Origin: Gari tellinella
Taxonomy: Eukaryota; Mollusca; Bivalvia; Cardiida; Psammobiidae
DNA length: 64,000 bases
Direction: 5' to 3'
NCBI GenBank assembly: GCA_922989275.2
Contig: OV277858.1
Coordinates: 106,189,685 to 106,253,684, forward strand
Shown here: piece after piece, positions 43,369 through 55,110 of the stretch
Layout of the letters: the number at the start of each line of letters is the position of its first letter
Numbering within the stretch: the stretch's first letter is position 1
The notes under the pieces: generated by a model
Databases searched by the model: none
Told to the model about the DNA's origin: nothing
What the model saw: the letters and a program-made list of their open reading frames with translations, nothing else
Translations under genes and position numbers: made by a program

Positions 43369-46300
43369 TTAGGGTTAGGGTTAGGGTTAGGGTTAGGGTT
43401 AGGGTTAGGGTTAGGGTTAGGGTTAGGGTTAGGGTTAGGGTTAGGGTTAGGGTTAGGGTTAGGGTTAGGGTTAGGGTTAGGGTTAGGGTTAGGGTTAGGG
43501 TTAGGGTTAGGGTTAGGGTTAGGGTTAGGGTTAGGGTTAGGGTTAGGGTTAGGGTTAGGGTTAGGGTTAGGGTTAGGGTTAGGGTTAGGGTTAGGGTTAG
43601 GGTTAGGGTTAGGGTTAGGGTTAGGGTTAGGGTTAGGGTTAGGGTTAGGGTTAGGGTTAGGGTTAGGGTTAGGGTTAGGGTTAGGGTTAGGGTTAGGGTT
43701 AGGGTTAGGGTTAGGGTTAGGGTTAGGGTTAGGGTTAGGGTTAGGGTTAGGGTTAGGGTTAGGGTTAGGGTTAGGGTTAGGGTTAGGGTTAGGGTTAGGG
43801 TTAGGGTTAGGGTTAGGGTTAGGGTTAGGGTTAGGGTTAGGGTTAGGGTTAGGGTTAGGGTTAGGGTTAGGGTTAGGGTTAGGGTTAGGGTTAGGGTTAG
43901 GGTTAGGGTTAGGGTTAGGGTTAGGGTTAGGGTTAGGGTTAGGGTTAGGGTTAGGGTTAGGGTTAGGGTTAGGGTTAGGGTTAGGGTTAGGGTTAGGGTT
44001 AGGGTTAGGGTTAGGGTTAGGGTTAGGGTTAGGGTTAGGGTTAGGGTTAGGGTTAGGGTTAGGGTTAGGGTTAGGGTTAGGGTTAGGGTTAGGGTTAGGG
44101 TTAGGGTTAGGGTTAGGGTTAGGGTTAGGGTTAGGGTTAGGGTTAGGGTTAGGGTTAGGGTTAGGGTTAGGGTTAGGGTTAGGGTTAGGGTTAGGGTTAG
44201 GGTTAGGGTTAGGGTTAGGGTTAGGGTTAGGGTTAGGGTTAGGGTTAGGGTTAGGGTTAGGGTTAGGGTTAGGGTTAGGGTTAGGGTTAGGGTTAGGGTT
44301 AGGGTTAGGGTTAGGGTTAGGGTTAGGGTTAGGGTTAGGGTTAGGGTTAGGGTTAGGGTTAGGGTTAGGGTTAGGGTTAGGGTTAGGGTTAGGGTTAGGG
44401 TTAGGGTTAGGGTTAGGGTTAGGGTTAGGGTTAGGGTTAGGGTTAGGGTTAGGGTTAGGGTTAGGGTTAGGGTTAGGGTTAGGGTTAGGGTTAGGGTTAG
44501 GGTTAGGGTTAGGGTTAGGGTTAGGGTTAGGGTTAGGGTTAGGGTTAGGGTTAGGGTTAGGGTTAGGGTTAGGGTTAGGGTTAGGGTTAGGGTTAGGGTT
44601 AGGGTTAGGGTTAGGGTTAGGGTTAGGGTTAGGGTTAGGGTTAGGGTTAGGGTTAGGGTTAGGGTTAGGGTTAGGGTTAGGGTTAGGGTTAGGGTTAGGG
44701 TTAGGGTTAGGGTTAGGGTTAGGGTTAGGGTTAGGGTTAGGGTTAGGGTTAGGGTTAGGGTTAGGGTTAGGGTTAGGGTTAGGGTTAGGGTTAGGGTTAG
44801 GGTTAGGGTTAGGGTTAGGGTTAGGGTTAGGGTTAGGGTTAGGGTTAGGGTTAGGGTTAGGGTTAGGGTTAGGGTTAGGGTTAGGGTTAGGGTTAGGGTT
44901 AGGGTTAGGGTTAGGGTTAGGGTTAGGGTTAGGGTTAGGGTTAGGGTTAGGGTTAGGGTTAGGGTTAGGGTTAGGGTTAGGGTTAGGGTTAGGGTTAGGG
45001 TTAGGGTTAGGGTTAGGGTTAGGGTTAGGGTTAGGGTTAGGGTTAGGGTTAGGGTTAGGGTTAGGGTTAGGGTTAGGGTTAGGGTTAGGGTTAGGGTTAG
45101 GGTTAGGGTTAGGGTTAGGGTTAGGGTTAGGGTTAGGGTTAGGGTTAGGGTTAGGGTTAGGGTTAGGGTTAGGGTTAGGGTTAGGGTTAGGGTTAGGGTT
45201 AGGGTTAGGGTTAGGGTTAGGGTTAGGGTTAGGGTTAGGGTTAGGGTTAGGGTTAGGGTTAGGGTTAGGGTTAGGGTTAGGGTTAGGGTTAGGGTTAGGG
45301 TTAGGGTTAGGGTTAGGGTTAGGGTTAGGGTTAGGGTTAGGGTTAGGGTTAGGGTTAGGGTTAGGGTTAGGGTTAGGGTTAGGGTTAGGGTTAGGGTTAG
45401 GGTTAGGGTTAGGGTTAGGGTTAGGGTTAGGGTTAGGGTTAGGGTTAGGGTTAGGGTTAGGGTTAGGGTTAGGGTTAGGGTTAGGGTTAGGGTTAGGGTT
45501 AGGGTTAGGGTTAGGGTTAGGGTTAGGGTTAGGGTTAGGGTTAGGGTTAGGGTTAGGGTTAGGGTTAGGGTTAGGGTTAGGGTTAGGGTTAGGGTTAGGG
45601 TTAGGGTTAGGGTTAGGGTTAGGGTTAGGGTTAGGGTTAGGGTTAGGGTTAGGGTTAGGGTTAGGGTTAGGGTTAGGGTTAGGGTTAGGGTTAGGGTTAG
45701 GGTTAGGGTTAGGGTTAGGGTTAGGGTTAGGGTTAGGGTTAGGGTTAGGGTTAGGGTTAGGGTTAGGGTTAGGGTTAGGGTTAGGGTTAGGGTTAGGGTT
45801 AGGGTTAGGGTTAGGGTTAGGGTTAGGGTTAGGGTTAGGGTTAGGGTTAGGGTTAGGGTTAGGGTTAGGGTTAGGGTTAGGGTTAGGGTTAGGGTTAGGG
45901 TTAGGGTTAGGGTTAGGGTTAGGGTTAGGGTTAGGGTTAGGGTTAGGGTTAGGGTTAGGGTTAGGGTTAGGGTTAGGGTTAGGGTTAGGGTTAGGGTTAG
46001 GGTTAGGGTTAGGGTTAGGGTTAGGGTTAGGGTTAGGGTTAGGGTTAGGGTTAGGGTTAGGGTTAGGGTTAGGGTTAGGGTTAGGGTTAGGGTTAGGGTT
46101 AGGGTTAGGGTTAGGGTTAGGGTTAGGGTTAGGGTTAGGGTTAGGGTTAGGGTTAGGGTTAGGGTTAGGGTTAGGGTTAGGGTTAGGGTTAGGGTTAGGG
46201 TTAGGGTTAGGGTTAGGGTTAGGGTTAGGGTTAGGGTTAGGGTTAGGGTTAGGGTTAGGGTTAGGGTTAGGGTTAGGGTTAGGGTTAGGGTTAGGGTTAG

Positions 46301-46516
46301 GGTTAGGGTTAGGGTTAGGGTTAGGGTTAGGGTTAGGGTTAGGGTTAGGGTTAGGGTTAGGGTTAGGGTTAGGGTTAGGGTTAGGGTTAGGGTTAGGGTT
46401 AGGGTTAGGGTTAGGGTTAGGGTTAGGGTTAGGGTTAGGGTTAGGGTTAGGGTTAGGGTTAGGGTTAGGGTTAGGGTTAGGGTTAGGGTTAGGGTTAGGG
46501 TTAGGGTTAGGGTTAG
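43369..46516 (+). repeat. Interstitial telomeric array 4, about 525 uninterrupted units
   Basis: 3,148 bp of TTAGGG with no variant unit seen in any line. It starts at CAACCGTAA and ends TTAGTGGACTTCC. Very large and homogeneous for an internal array. Confidence 0.95.
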
Positions 46517-49500
46517 TGGACTTCCAGGGGACCCAAAAGTGGTCTAGGGCGGGGGACCTGGACTAGGGCGGGGGACCCAACGAGTGGTCTAGGGCGGGGG
46601 ACCCTGGTCTGCAGGGGGACCCAGACTGGACTATAGGGGGACCCATTAAAATAAAGAAGGAATCTAAATGTGATATAGTATTTTTATTGAGAGTATCTGG
46701 GAGCTTCAAACCTGTATGTTTCTTTTAATCTGGGTGTTCCGAACATGTTTTGTTCTTTGACTTAATTAAAAAAGTGACTCCTAAACTTGTTATTTAAACT
46801 TTGTTGTTTTTGGACTGGACTAGCGGGGGACCCGTTAAAATAAAGAAGGAATTTTAATGTGATGTAGTATTTTTTTGGAGAGTATCTGGGAGCTTTAAAC
46901 CTGTATGTTTCTTTTAATCTGGGTGTTCCGAACATGTTTTGTTCTTTGACTTAATTAAAAAAGTGGCTCCTAAACTTGTTAATTAAACTTTGTTGTTTTT
47001 GGACTGGACTAGCGGGGGACCCGTTAAAATAAAGAAGGAATTTTAAAATGTGATGTAGTATTTTTTTGGAGAGTATCTGGGAGCTTTAAACCTGTATGTT
47101 TCTTTTAATCTGGGTGTTCTGAACATGTTATGTTCTTTGACTTAATTAGAAATGTGGCTAATTATCATTGTATTCCAACTTAGTTGTTTTTGGACTGGAC
47201 TAGCGGGGGACCCATTAAAATAAAGAAGGAATTTAAAGGCGATATAGTATTTTTCCTGAGCGTAGGGTTAAGCTTAAAACCTACATGGTTAGCCTTAAAT
47301 GGATGTTCTGAACAACATTTGTTCTTTGACCTATTTAAAAAAACCGGCCTAAAGGGTTTATATTCACACCATGATTAGAGAACAAAGTTCGAGTCCGTGT
47401 TCAACTCGGTTAGTGGGTTCTAAAAATCTAGGCCTGTGATTATTGTAGAGTTGGGTGTTCTGAACACCTTTTGTTCTTGGACCTTATTAAAAATGTGGCT
47501 CTGAGTCACATTAATCTTGTCCCAAAAGAACACCCCTAAACCAGTTACTTTAACGTTATAGGGTGACCTAAGTCCGATCCCCAGTAGGACGCTTAGGGTT
47601 GTTGGATACCGCTCAAATGTTCAGGGGGAGTGTATAAATGATTTATCTAGGTGACTCTATGCCTAAAAAATAAAAAAATATACTTCGGGGTTTATGGTCC
47701 AACCTTATCAGAGACCAAGGTTTGAGTCCCTGTAAAGACCCGGTCGGTGGGTTCTAAGTACCCAGGCCTCAGATATGTTGTAGAGATGGGTGTTCTAAAC
47801 ATCTTTTATTCTTTGACCTTATTTAAAATGTGGCTGTGAGTCTCATTATTCTTGCCCCAAAAGACCACCCCTAAACCAGTACTTTAACGTTATAGGGTGA
47901 CCTAAGTCCGATCCCCAGTAGGACCCTAAGGGTTGTTGGATACCGCTCAAATTTTTAGGGGATGTGTATAAATGATTTATCTAGGTGACTCTATGCCTAA
48001 AAAATAAAAAAAAATACTTAGGGGTTTATGGTCCAACCATGATCAGAGACCAAAGTTCGAGTCTCTGTAGGACCCGGTCGGTGGGTTCTAAGTACCTTGG
48101 CCTCAGATATGTTGTAGAGCTGGATGTTCTGAACATCTTTTATTCTTTGACTTTATTAAAAATGTGGCTGTGGGTCACATTATTTTTGTCCCCAAAGCCC
48201 TTCTGATTTTTCCTATATAAAGTAGACTGAAAGTAAAGCAAAAGGCGCCTTAAGGAATAGACAGTTTGCTTTAAAAGTGTTTTTTAGGGTTACTGGGCCT
48301 ATATGAACTTGAAACAAACCAAAGAAACTGTTAGAAAAACTTTTATTTTTTTCAAGAAAACTCTAAGGGGTACCCCTTAGACTCAAAAAAAAAAAAAAAA
48401 AAAAGGCGTTAGAATAACCCGGTTTTTGACTATAATGTAGAGTTTGACTCTCTGAACAACATTTGTTCTTTGATATATTTAGAAATGTGGCCGAAAAGTA
48501 CTTTAACCTTGTTCCAATGATCCAAATGATATGGGGTGACCTCAGTCCGATCCCCAGTAGGACCCTAAGGGGTTGTTGGATACCGCTCAAATTTTCAGAG
48601 GGGGTGTATAAATGATTTATCTAGGTGTCTTTAGGCCTTAAAAATAGAACAAAAGACTTTGGGGTTTATGGTCCCACTATGGTCAAAGACCAAGGTTCGA
48701 GCCCGTGCAAGACCCGGTTGGTGGGTTCTAAGTACCCGGGCCTCAGATATGTTGTAGAGCTGTATGTTCTGAACAACTTTTATTCTTTGACCTTATTAAA
48801 AATATGGCTGTGAGTCTCAGTATTCTTGTCCCAAAAGCCCCACCCCCTCTGATTTGGCTGTTTTCATAGAATAACCTAAGTCCGAATGCAGGACAGAGGG
48901 GGGTGGTGTGTTTCGGGCAGGTATAGCCTGTCCTAGAGCCATATTTCTATATAAGTGAAAGAACAAAGGTTGTTCAGAAGGGTCCGGGCTACAAGGAAAT
49001 GCATAGTTTATGTAGGTATTAGCAAACAGTGTAGCTCCAGATCATCTCATAACATATATATAGCACACTGGACTATGGGTCCCCCGTAACCCCAACCCTA
49101 ACCCTAGGTGGAGATAGGGTGACCTTATTTGAAAATTCAAAAAATATATTTATAGACACCTTAGAGCTCTAAAATAAGCGCTAGGCTGCTCAAAAATGTC
49201 TGTTCTAGCCTCAGCAAGTCTCACTTATATCGAGATGTTCCATTTAACGAAGTTATGACAGCCGAAACACTAACCCTAACCCAAATTTTGACCCTGTTTT
49301 GAGTTAGACATAACAGAGTGGCCAAGAACGTTCTTAAATATGGATTTTCTAACCACATATCAGTACATATAAGCCTTCTTTTCTGTTATTCTGAGCCTGA
49401 GCTCAATGAAGCTTTAAACAGAGCTCAAAAAAAAATTCAAAGTAGGTAGGGGTCAAGGAGTCATTTTTGTCAATTTTGGGTCATTTTCGTAGGTCAAGCT

Positions 49501-50374
49501 AGGTGCTTAAAACGCCGAGTTCCCATGAGCTACTACCTGTATATTGAGTTTAGAGTTCCGTTTTCATAAATTTGAACTCAGATTATGGAATTTCCACCTA
49601 GTTCAAGAGATATGAGTGTCCATATTAGGTAGGGGGGACTGGACTACAACTTTTTGAAAAAATATTTTAATCTTAACCCTAACCCTTTATTTGAGGGACT
49701 ACGATTAAGGTAAAAAAATACGGGTACCCTAACTTTTAACGCTCAAAAAAGTAATCCTGGTTTCAACGCAATAAAACGCCAAAAATGACACTTTTTGGCC
49801 ATTTTTCGTTAACCCCAGGGTCCCCCAGGGTCCCCCTACAGTCCTATAATTTAACCCTAAACTTTTTGCCTAGGGTTAGCACTTTTAAATAGCACTAGCA
49901 CTGATTTTAAAACATGGTTAGCCTTTTTTTGCGCCTAATTTCATCCCTGCAAAAGGTTTTCCCTTATCTCACAAGAATAACAAAGTTGACCCTAACCCCA
50001 CATAATACTGAGATTCATGTAGTACCGACCTAGGGTTAGACCTATACCCCATTTTTTGGGTTAACTTTCTAACTTTTTCTAGGGAAACTAGATATCAAAA
50101 AGCCGCCAAAAACGTCTAGAGATACGTATATCTAACTACGAACGTGATACATCTGAACAATAACCCCGTTTCTTAAATAGCAATGGGGTTAAATTGAATA
50201 TTTTTTTAACCCCATGACCAAACTAAGCCGTGGTTAAACACAGACTGTTTTACGATCCTTGTTAGATATAAAACCCTACTTGATATCTAAAAACCCTCCT
50301 TAACCCCATGTTAGAAGTACCCCTAGGGTTAGACTGGACTACGGGGGACCCTGGGGTTGGGGTGATTATCCTAA
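46517..50374 (+). repeat. Subtelomeric module D
   Basis: Same layout as modules A to C. At the junction words and the satellite starts (for example 46825-46833) it has GGGGGACCC where A to C have GGGTCCCCC. Extra telomeric words occur (about 49270-49283 and 49672-49690). A TGGGGTTAAA stem (50183-50193 with 50205-50215) replaces TAGGGTTAAA. Confidence 0.85.
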
Positions 50375-50452
50375 TTAGGGTTAGGGTTAGGGTTAGGGTT
50401 AGGGTTAGGGTTAGGGTTAGGGTTAGGGTTAGGGTTAGGGTTAGGGTTAGGG
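50375..50452 (+). repeat. Interstitial telomeric array 5
   Basis: 78 bp of TTAGGG, started by ATCCTAATTAGGG. It ends abruptly in the 80-bp cap sequence. Confidence 0.95.
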
Positions 50453-50453
50453 C

Positions 50454-50533
50454 TCCCTACTATAGGAGAATAGATATAACATAAAGGACCCTTAGAGCGT
50501 CATCTGTGAGGGACCCATAGCGCACAACCCTAA
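50454..50533 (+). repeat. Telomere-adjacent cap, internal copy
   Basis: 80 bp identical to 56596-56675, which precedes the terminal array. Contains TAGAGCGTCA, GTGAGGGACCC and AACCCTAATTAGGG. Confidence 0.9.
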
Positions 50534-50925
50534 TTAGGGTTAGGGTTAGGGTTAGGGTTAGGGTTAGGGTTAGGGTTAGGGTTAGGGTTAGGGTTAGGGT
50601 TAGGGTTAGGGTTAGGGTTAGGGTTAGGGTTAGGGTTAGGGTTAGGGTTAGGGTTAGGGTTAGGGTTAGGGTTAGGGTTAGGGTTAGGGTTAGGGTTAGG
50701 GTTAGGGTTAGGGTTAGGGTTAGGGTTAGGGTTAGGGTTAGGGTTAGGGTTAGGGTTAGGGTTAGGGTTAGGGTTAGGGTTAGGGTTAGGGTTAGGGTTA
50801 GGGTTAGGGTTAGGGTTAGGGTTAGGGTTAGGGTTAGGGTTAGGGTTAGGGTTAGGGTTAGGGTTAGGGTTAGGGTTAGGGTTAGGGTTAGGGTTAGGGT
50901 TAGGGTTAGGGTTAGGGTTAGGGTT
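50534..50925 (+). repeat. Interstitial telomeric array 6
   Basis: 392 bp of TTAGGG between the internal cap and a GAGGGACCC-type region in inverted orientation. Confidence 0.95.
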
Positions 50926-51130
50926 GTTGACGCCAGATAGGGTCCCTCACAATGACGCCAGGAGTGGGTCCCCGCGCCATGTGAGGGACCCATGAGGGAC
51001 CCGAAAAAATTTGCGCGTCATAGAGCGTCATTTTCAGGGACCCTCACAACCAATAACCTGACGCTCATAGGGTCCCTCAGGGTCCCTCACATGACGCTCA
51101 AAGGACCCTCTAGGGACCTACTTTGGGGGT
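50926..51130. repeat. GGGTCCCTC / GACGCTC word cluster
   Basis: About eight copies of GGGTCCCTC or its complement and several GACGC(T/C) or GCGTCA words in both orientations. 50940-50958 is nearly the reverse complement of 50497-50516 in the cap. Confidence 0.7.
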
Positions 51131-51519
51131 ACTGGGGATAGGTTTAGGGGGCATTCTGGGGGCTGGGGAACACCTGTATCTATCATCAGAAGTCTTCTAA
51201 AGATATCCCCGTGCATAGCTAAGCCCTAACTGGAATTTTAGGGTTAGGGTTAGGGTTAGGGTTAGGGATATTTTTTCAACTTTTTCATTTTATAGGGGTC
51301 ATTTTGAAGGTCACTAGCTACATAGCCAATTGAGCTAAAAATATGGGGAATACCTCTATCGCTTCGCAGAAGTCCAAAGAAGACATCCCTGTAAAAAGAT
51401 ATTCGTTATTTGTAATATTTTGGGTTCAGGGCAGGGTTAAAGTTAGGGTTGGGGTTCGGGCTAGTTGTCCGAATTGGGACTAATGCTTAGGTTGCCCGGA
51501 AGTACCCGGATGTGACATA

Positions 51520-52090
51520 TAATGTGGGGATTGATGTTCTGAACAAGTTTTGTTCTTATACCTATCAAGAAATGTGTCTGTAATTCAACTTATACGTGGC
51601 CAAAGTACCCCAAATACTTGTGCACTATTGTGCTTGGTCATGGTTCGGTACGGACCGTCACTGGAGAACCCGGATTTTCACATATTAGGTAGAACATGAC
51701 ATTCTGAACAACTTTTGTTCTTACACTTATATAGAATTATGGCTCTAAACCAAGTTATACGTGGCCAAAGAGTACCTATAATTGTGTTTGGTCATGGTTC
51801 GGTACGGACCGTTTCTAAGGACCCGGATTCACATATCTATTAGAGCTTGACATTCTAAACAACTTTTGTTCTTGCACTTATTTAGAAATGTGTCTCTAAG
51901 TCAACGTATTTGTGGTCAAAAGTACCATTTTTGTGCTCTTATACAATGGCTTGGGCATGGTTCGGTGCGGACCGTTATTAAGAACCCGGATGTTATTTAT
52001 ATTGTAGAGCGTGATAGTCTTAACAACTTTTGTTCTTATACCTAATTAGAAATGTGTCTCTAAGTCAAGTTATTCGGGGTCACAGGGAGC
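51520..52090 (+). repeat. Four tandem units of about 160 bp
   Basis: Each has ACAACTTTTGTTCTT, AAATGTGTCT and GGTTCGGT(A/G)CGGACCGT, followed by AA(G/C)(G/A)ACCCGGAT. They are a diverged form of the satellite core of modules A to D. Confidence 0.7.
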
Positions 52091-55000
52091 CCCTAACTGC
52101 TTTTTGATACTTTGAGAAGCCACCACAGACAGACGGACAAACGTACGAGCCATATTGTTATATGTTTCGTTAGATTGGTTCAATGGGTTAACCATGGGGG
52201 TAAATAATAGTTTATATCTATGCAAATAATAAATATATAGCATGAACTGTGTTGAACATATAAATAAATTGAGTCTTTGTAAAAAAACGAATTTAAATTA
52301 ATTATTGAAGTTATTATTCACTATCTATACTTCTAAAATACTTATCTGGACTCCCTGTAAAAAGTTCGGAGCGATCCGGCACTCCCTTCGAGTTTCGGAT
52401 TTTTGACCCCCTCCTGCATCGAATATGTGTTTTAAAAAGAGGGGTGGGCTATTGGGAACAAGTATAATGTGACTCAGAGCCATATCTCGATATAAGTATA
52501 AGAACAAAACTTGTTCAGAATATCCAGCTCTACATTCTATCAGAAACCGGAGTCCATAGAACCCACCGACCGGGTCCAGCGAGGTCTCGAACCTTGGTCT
52601 CTGGTTAGGGTGGGACCATAAGCCCAAAATCATATTTTTTTTAATTGTTTGTCTATATTACCTTAGATACATCATTTGTGGACCCTCTCTGAAAATTAGA
52701 TCCTAATCGGACAACTCCTTCCGGTCCTACGGGGACTCGGACTTAGGTCACCCCCTCAAAATAAAATGTTTGGGGTAAGAATAATGTGACTTCCGGTCAT
52801 ATTTTTAATTATGTCAAAGAATAAAAGTTGCTTAGAACGTCAAACTCTACATTATACTCGAAGACGGGGTCATTCTAAAAACTTTTTTTTTTTTTTTTTT
52901 TTTCGGTAAGGGGTACCCCTTAGAATTTTTTTTTTTTTTTTGGAAAATAGAATGATCTAGTTTTTTGATATACTGTGGGGATTTATATTCTGAACAACTT
53001 TTATTCTTTGACATTATTAGAAATATGACCGGAAGTCACCGAACGGGTCATAATAGGACTTCGCCCTTAACCTTAACCTTAACCCTAACCTTAACCTTAT
53101 TGTTAGGGGGGGGGGGTCAGTATAATGTGACTTAGAGACATATTTCGATATAAGTATAAGAAGAAAAGTTGTTTGGAACATCGAGCTCTACAACATACTC
53201 GAACCCTGGACTCTTAGAACCCACCGACCGGGTCATACGAAGACTCGAACCTTGGTCCCTAATAAGGGTGGGACCCAAGACCCATTTCTAAGGACCCGGA
53301 TTCACATATCTTGTAGAGCTTGACATTCTAAACAACTTTTGTTCTTGCACTTATTTAGAAATGTGTCTCTAAGGTGGTCAAAAGTACCCTCTTTGTGCTC
53401 TTATACAAGTGTACTTGGGCATGGTTCGGTGCGGTCCGTTATTAAGAACCCGGATGTTATTTATATTGTAGAGCGTGATAGTCTCAACAACTTTTGTTCT
53501 TATGCCTAGTTAGAAATGTGTCTCTAAGTCAAGTTATTCGGGGTCACAGGGAGCCCCTAACTACTTGCATAGGTCTTTATGGATCTTCTGTGTCCCGTAC
53601 GCACAGACGGACAGCCCAGACAGCCATTTATAAGCTGTTCTGTAACGTCTATGGTATGGAGTTACAGGATTGAGTGTCCATTAGTGTCACCTTTGGTCCC
53701 TTTGGCATATATGAGCCATATAAGGTGAGTAGGGGTACCATGTATCACTTATTTTCAACATAATATCTCGTCCGTACAGACGCACGCACAGTCCAGACTT
53801 AAAAGTTAACACTTGCTTTATGTAGCCCGGTATCTAGTTAATATATATTCGAAGTTTCAAAGCTCTATCGTCTTAAATGTGTTAGATACAGGCAGTTAAA
53901 TGAGGCATATTAGTGCTTTTTGACGAGTGTTGCATGCTTGTAAAGCCCCACAGACAGACGGACGAACGTACGAGCCATATTGTTATATGTATCGTTAGAG
54001 TGGATCAATGGGTTAACCATGGGGGTAAATAATAGTTTATATCTATGCAAATAAAACATATATAGCATGAAATGTGAATAAATTGAGTACTTGTACTTAG
54101 CAATTTCATCGAATAAAAAATTAATTTAAATTAATTATTTGAAGTTTTAATTTACTATATAATTGTTGTCCTAGAACCATATTTACAGGATTTATATACC
54201 ATTTAGAGCACAGTTGACGAAATGGGGTATAACAGGGGTGACGAATTTGGGTAAGTAAGTAAGAGGGGGTGGGCTATTTGGCACAAGTATAATGTGACTT
54301 AGAGCCATATTTCGATATAAGTATAAGAACAAAAGTTGTTTAGAATATCGAGTTCTACATTCTATTAGAAACCCGGGTCCTTAGAACCCACCGACCGGCT
54401 CATAGGAGGACTCGAACCTTGGTCCCTAATAAGGGTGGGACCCAAGACCATGAATTGATTTTTGATCTTAATGGACCCATATATACTTCTAGAATACTCA
54501 TCTGGACTCCCTGTGATAATTTGGGAGGGATCCGACACCCCCTTCGGGTTTCGGATTTTTGACCCCCTCCTTCATAGAAGATGTCTGTAAAAGAGGGGTG
54601 GGCTATGTGGAACAAGTATAATGTGACTCAGAGCCATATCTCGATATAAGTGTAAGAACAAAAGTTGTTCAGAATATCGAGCTCTACATTCTATCAGAAA
54701 CCGGAGTCCAAAGAACCCACCGACCGGGTCATAGGAGGTCTCGAACCTTGGTCTCTGGTAAGGGTGGGACCAGAAACCCAAAATCATATTTTTTTTATTT
54801 TCTTTTCTATATTATGTTAGATCAATCATTTATAGACCCTCCCTGATAATTGGATCCTAATCGGACAACTCCTTCCGGTCCTACGGGGACTCGGACTTAG
54901 GTCACCCCCTCAAAATTTAATGTTTGGGGTAAGAATAATGTGACTTCCGGTCATATTTTTAATTATGTCAAAGAATAAAAGTTGCTTAGAACGTCAAACT

Positions 55001-55110
55001 CTACATTATACTCGAAGACGGGGTCATTCTAAGGTCAAACTAAAAAATATTTTTTTGAGGGTAAGGGGTACCCCTTAGAATTTTTTTTTTTTTTTTTTAA
55101 AGTTAGAATG
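51800..55110 (+). repeat. Large direct duplication with indels in module E
   Basis: 51815-52260 matches 53285-54085 (with an extra block of about 360 bp at 53560-53940), and 52340-52960 matches 54490-55110. Shared phrases include GACAGACGGAC(A/G)AACGTACGAG, GGTTAACCATGGGGGTAAAT and TTTCGGATTTTTGACCCCCT. The two copies differ enough to be old. Confidence 0.65.

Noticed and set aside
27514..48813. Recurrent 60-95 residue frames in satellite units (MDYGSPVRIKKE, MSLGLKNKKK, MSGIQQPLR types)
   Set aside because: They repeat because the satellite repeats. They shift, break and change ends between copies and show no domain or synonymous-type conservation.
50460..50993. Long open frames of TLTLTL, NPNPNP and VRVRVR type in this and other arrays
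   Set aside because: They are translations of TTAGGG repeats, which lack stop codons in several frames. They are not genes.
52325..54787. Minus-strand frames of 71-102 residues in module E
   Set aside because: They are inverted satellite units. The same peptide phrases recur in two frames at the two duplicated sites.
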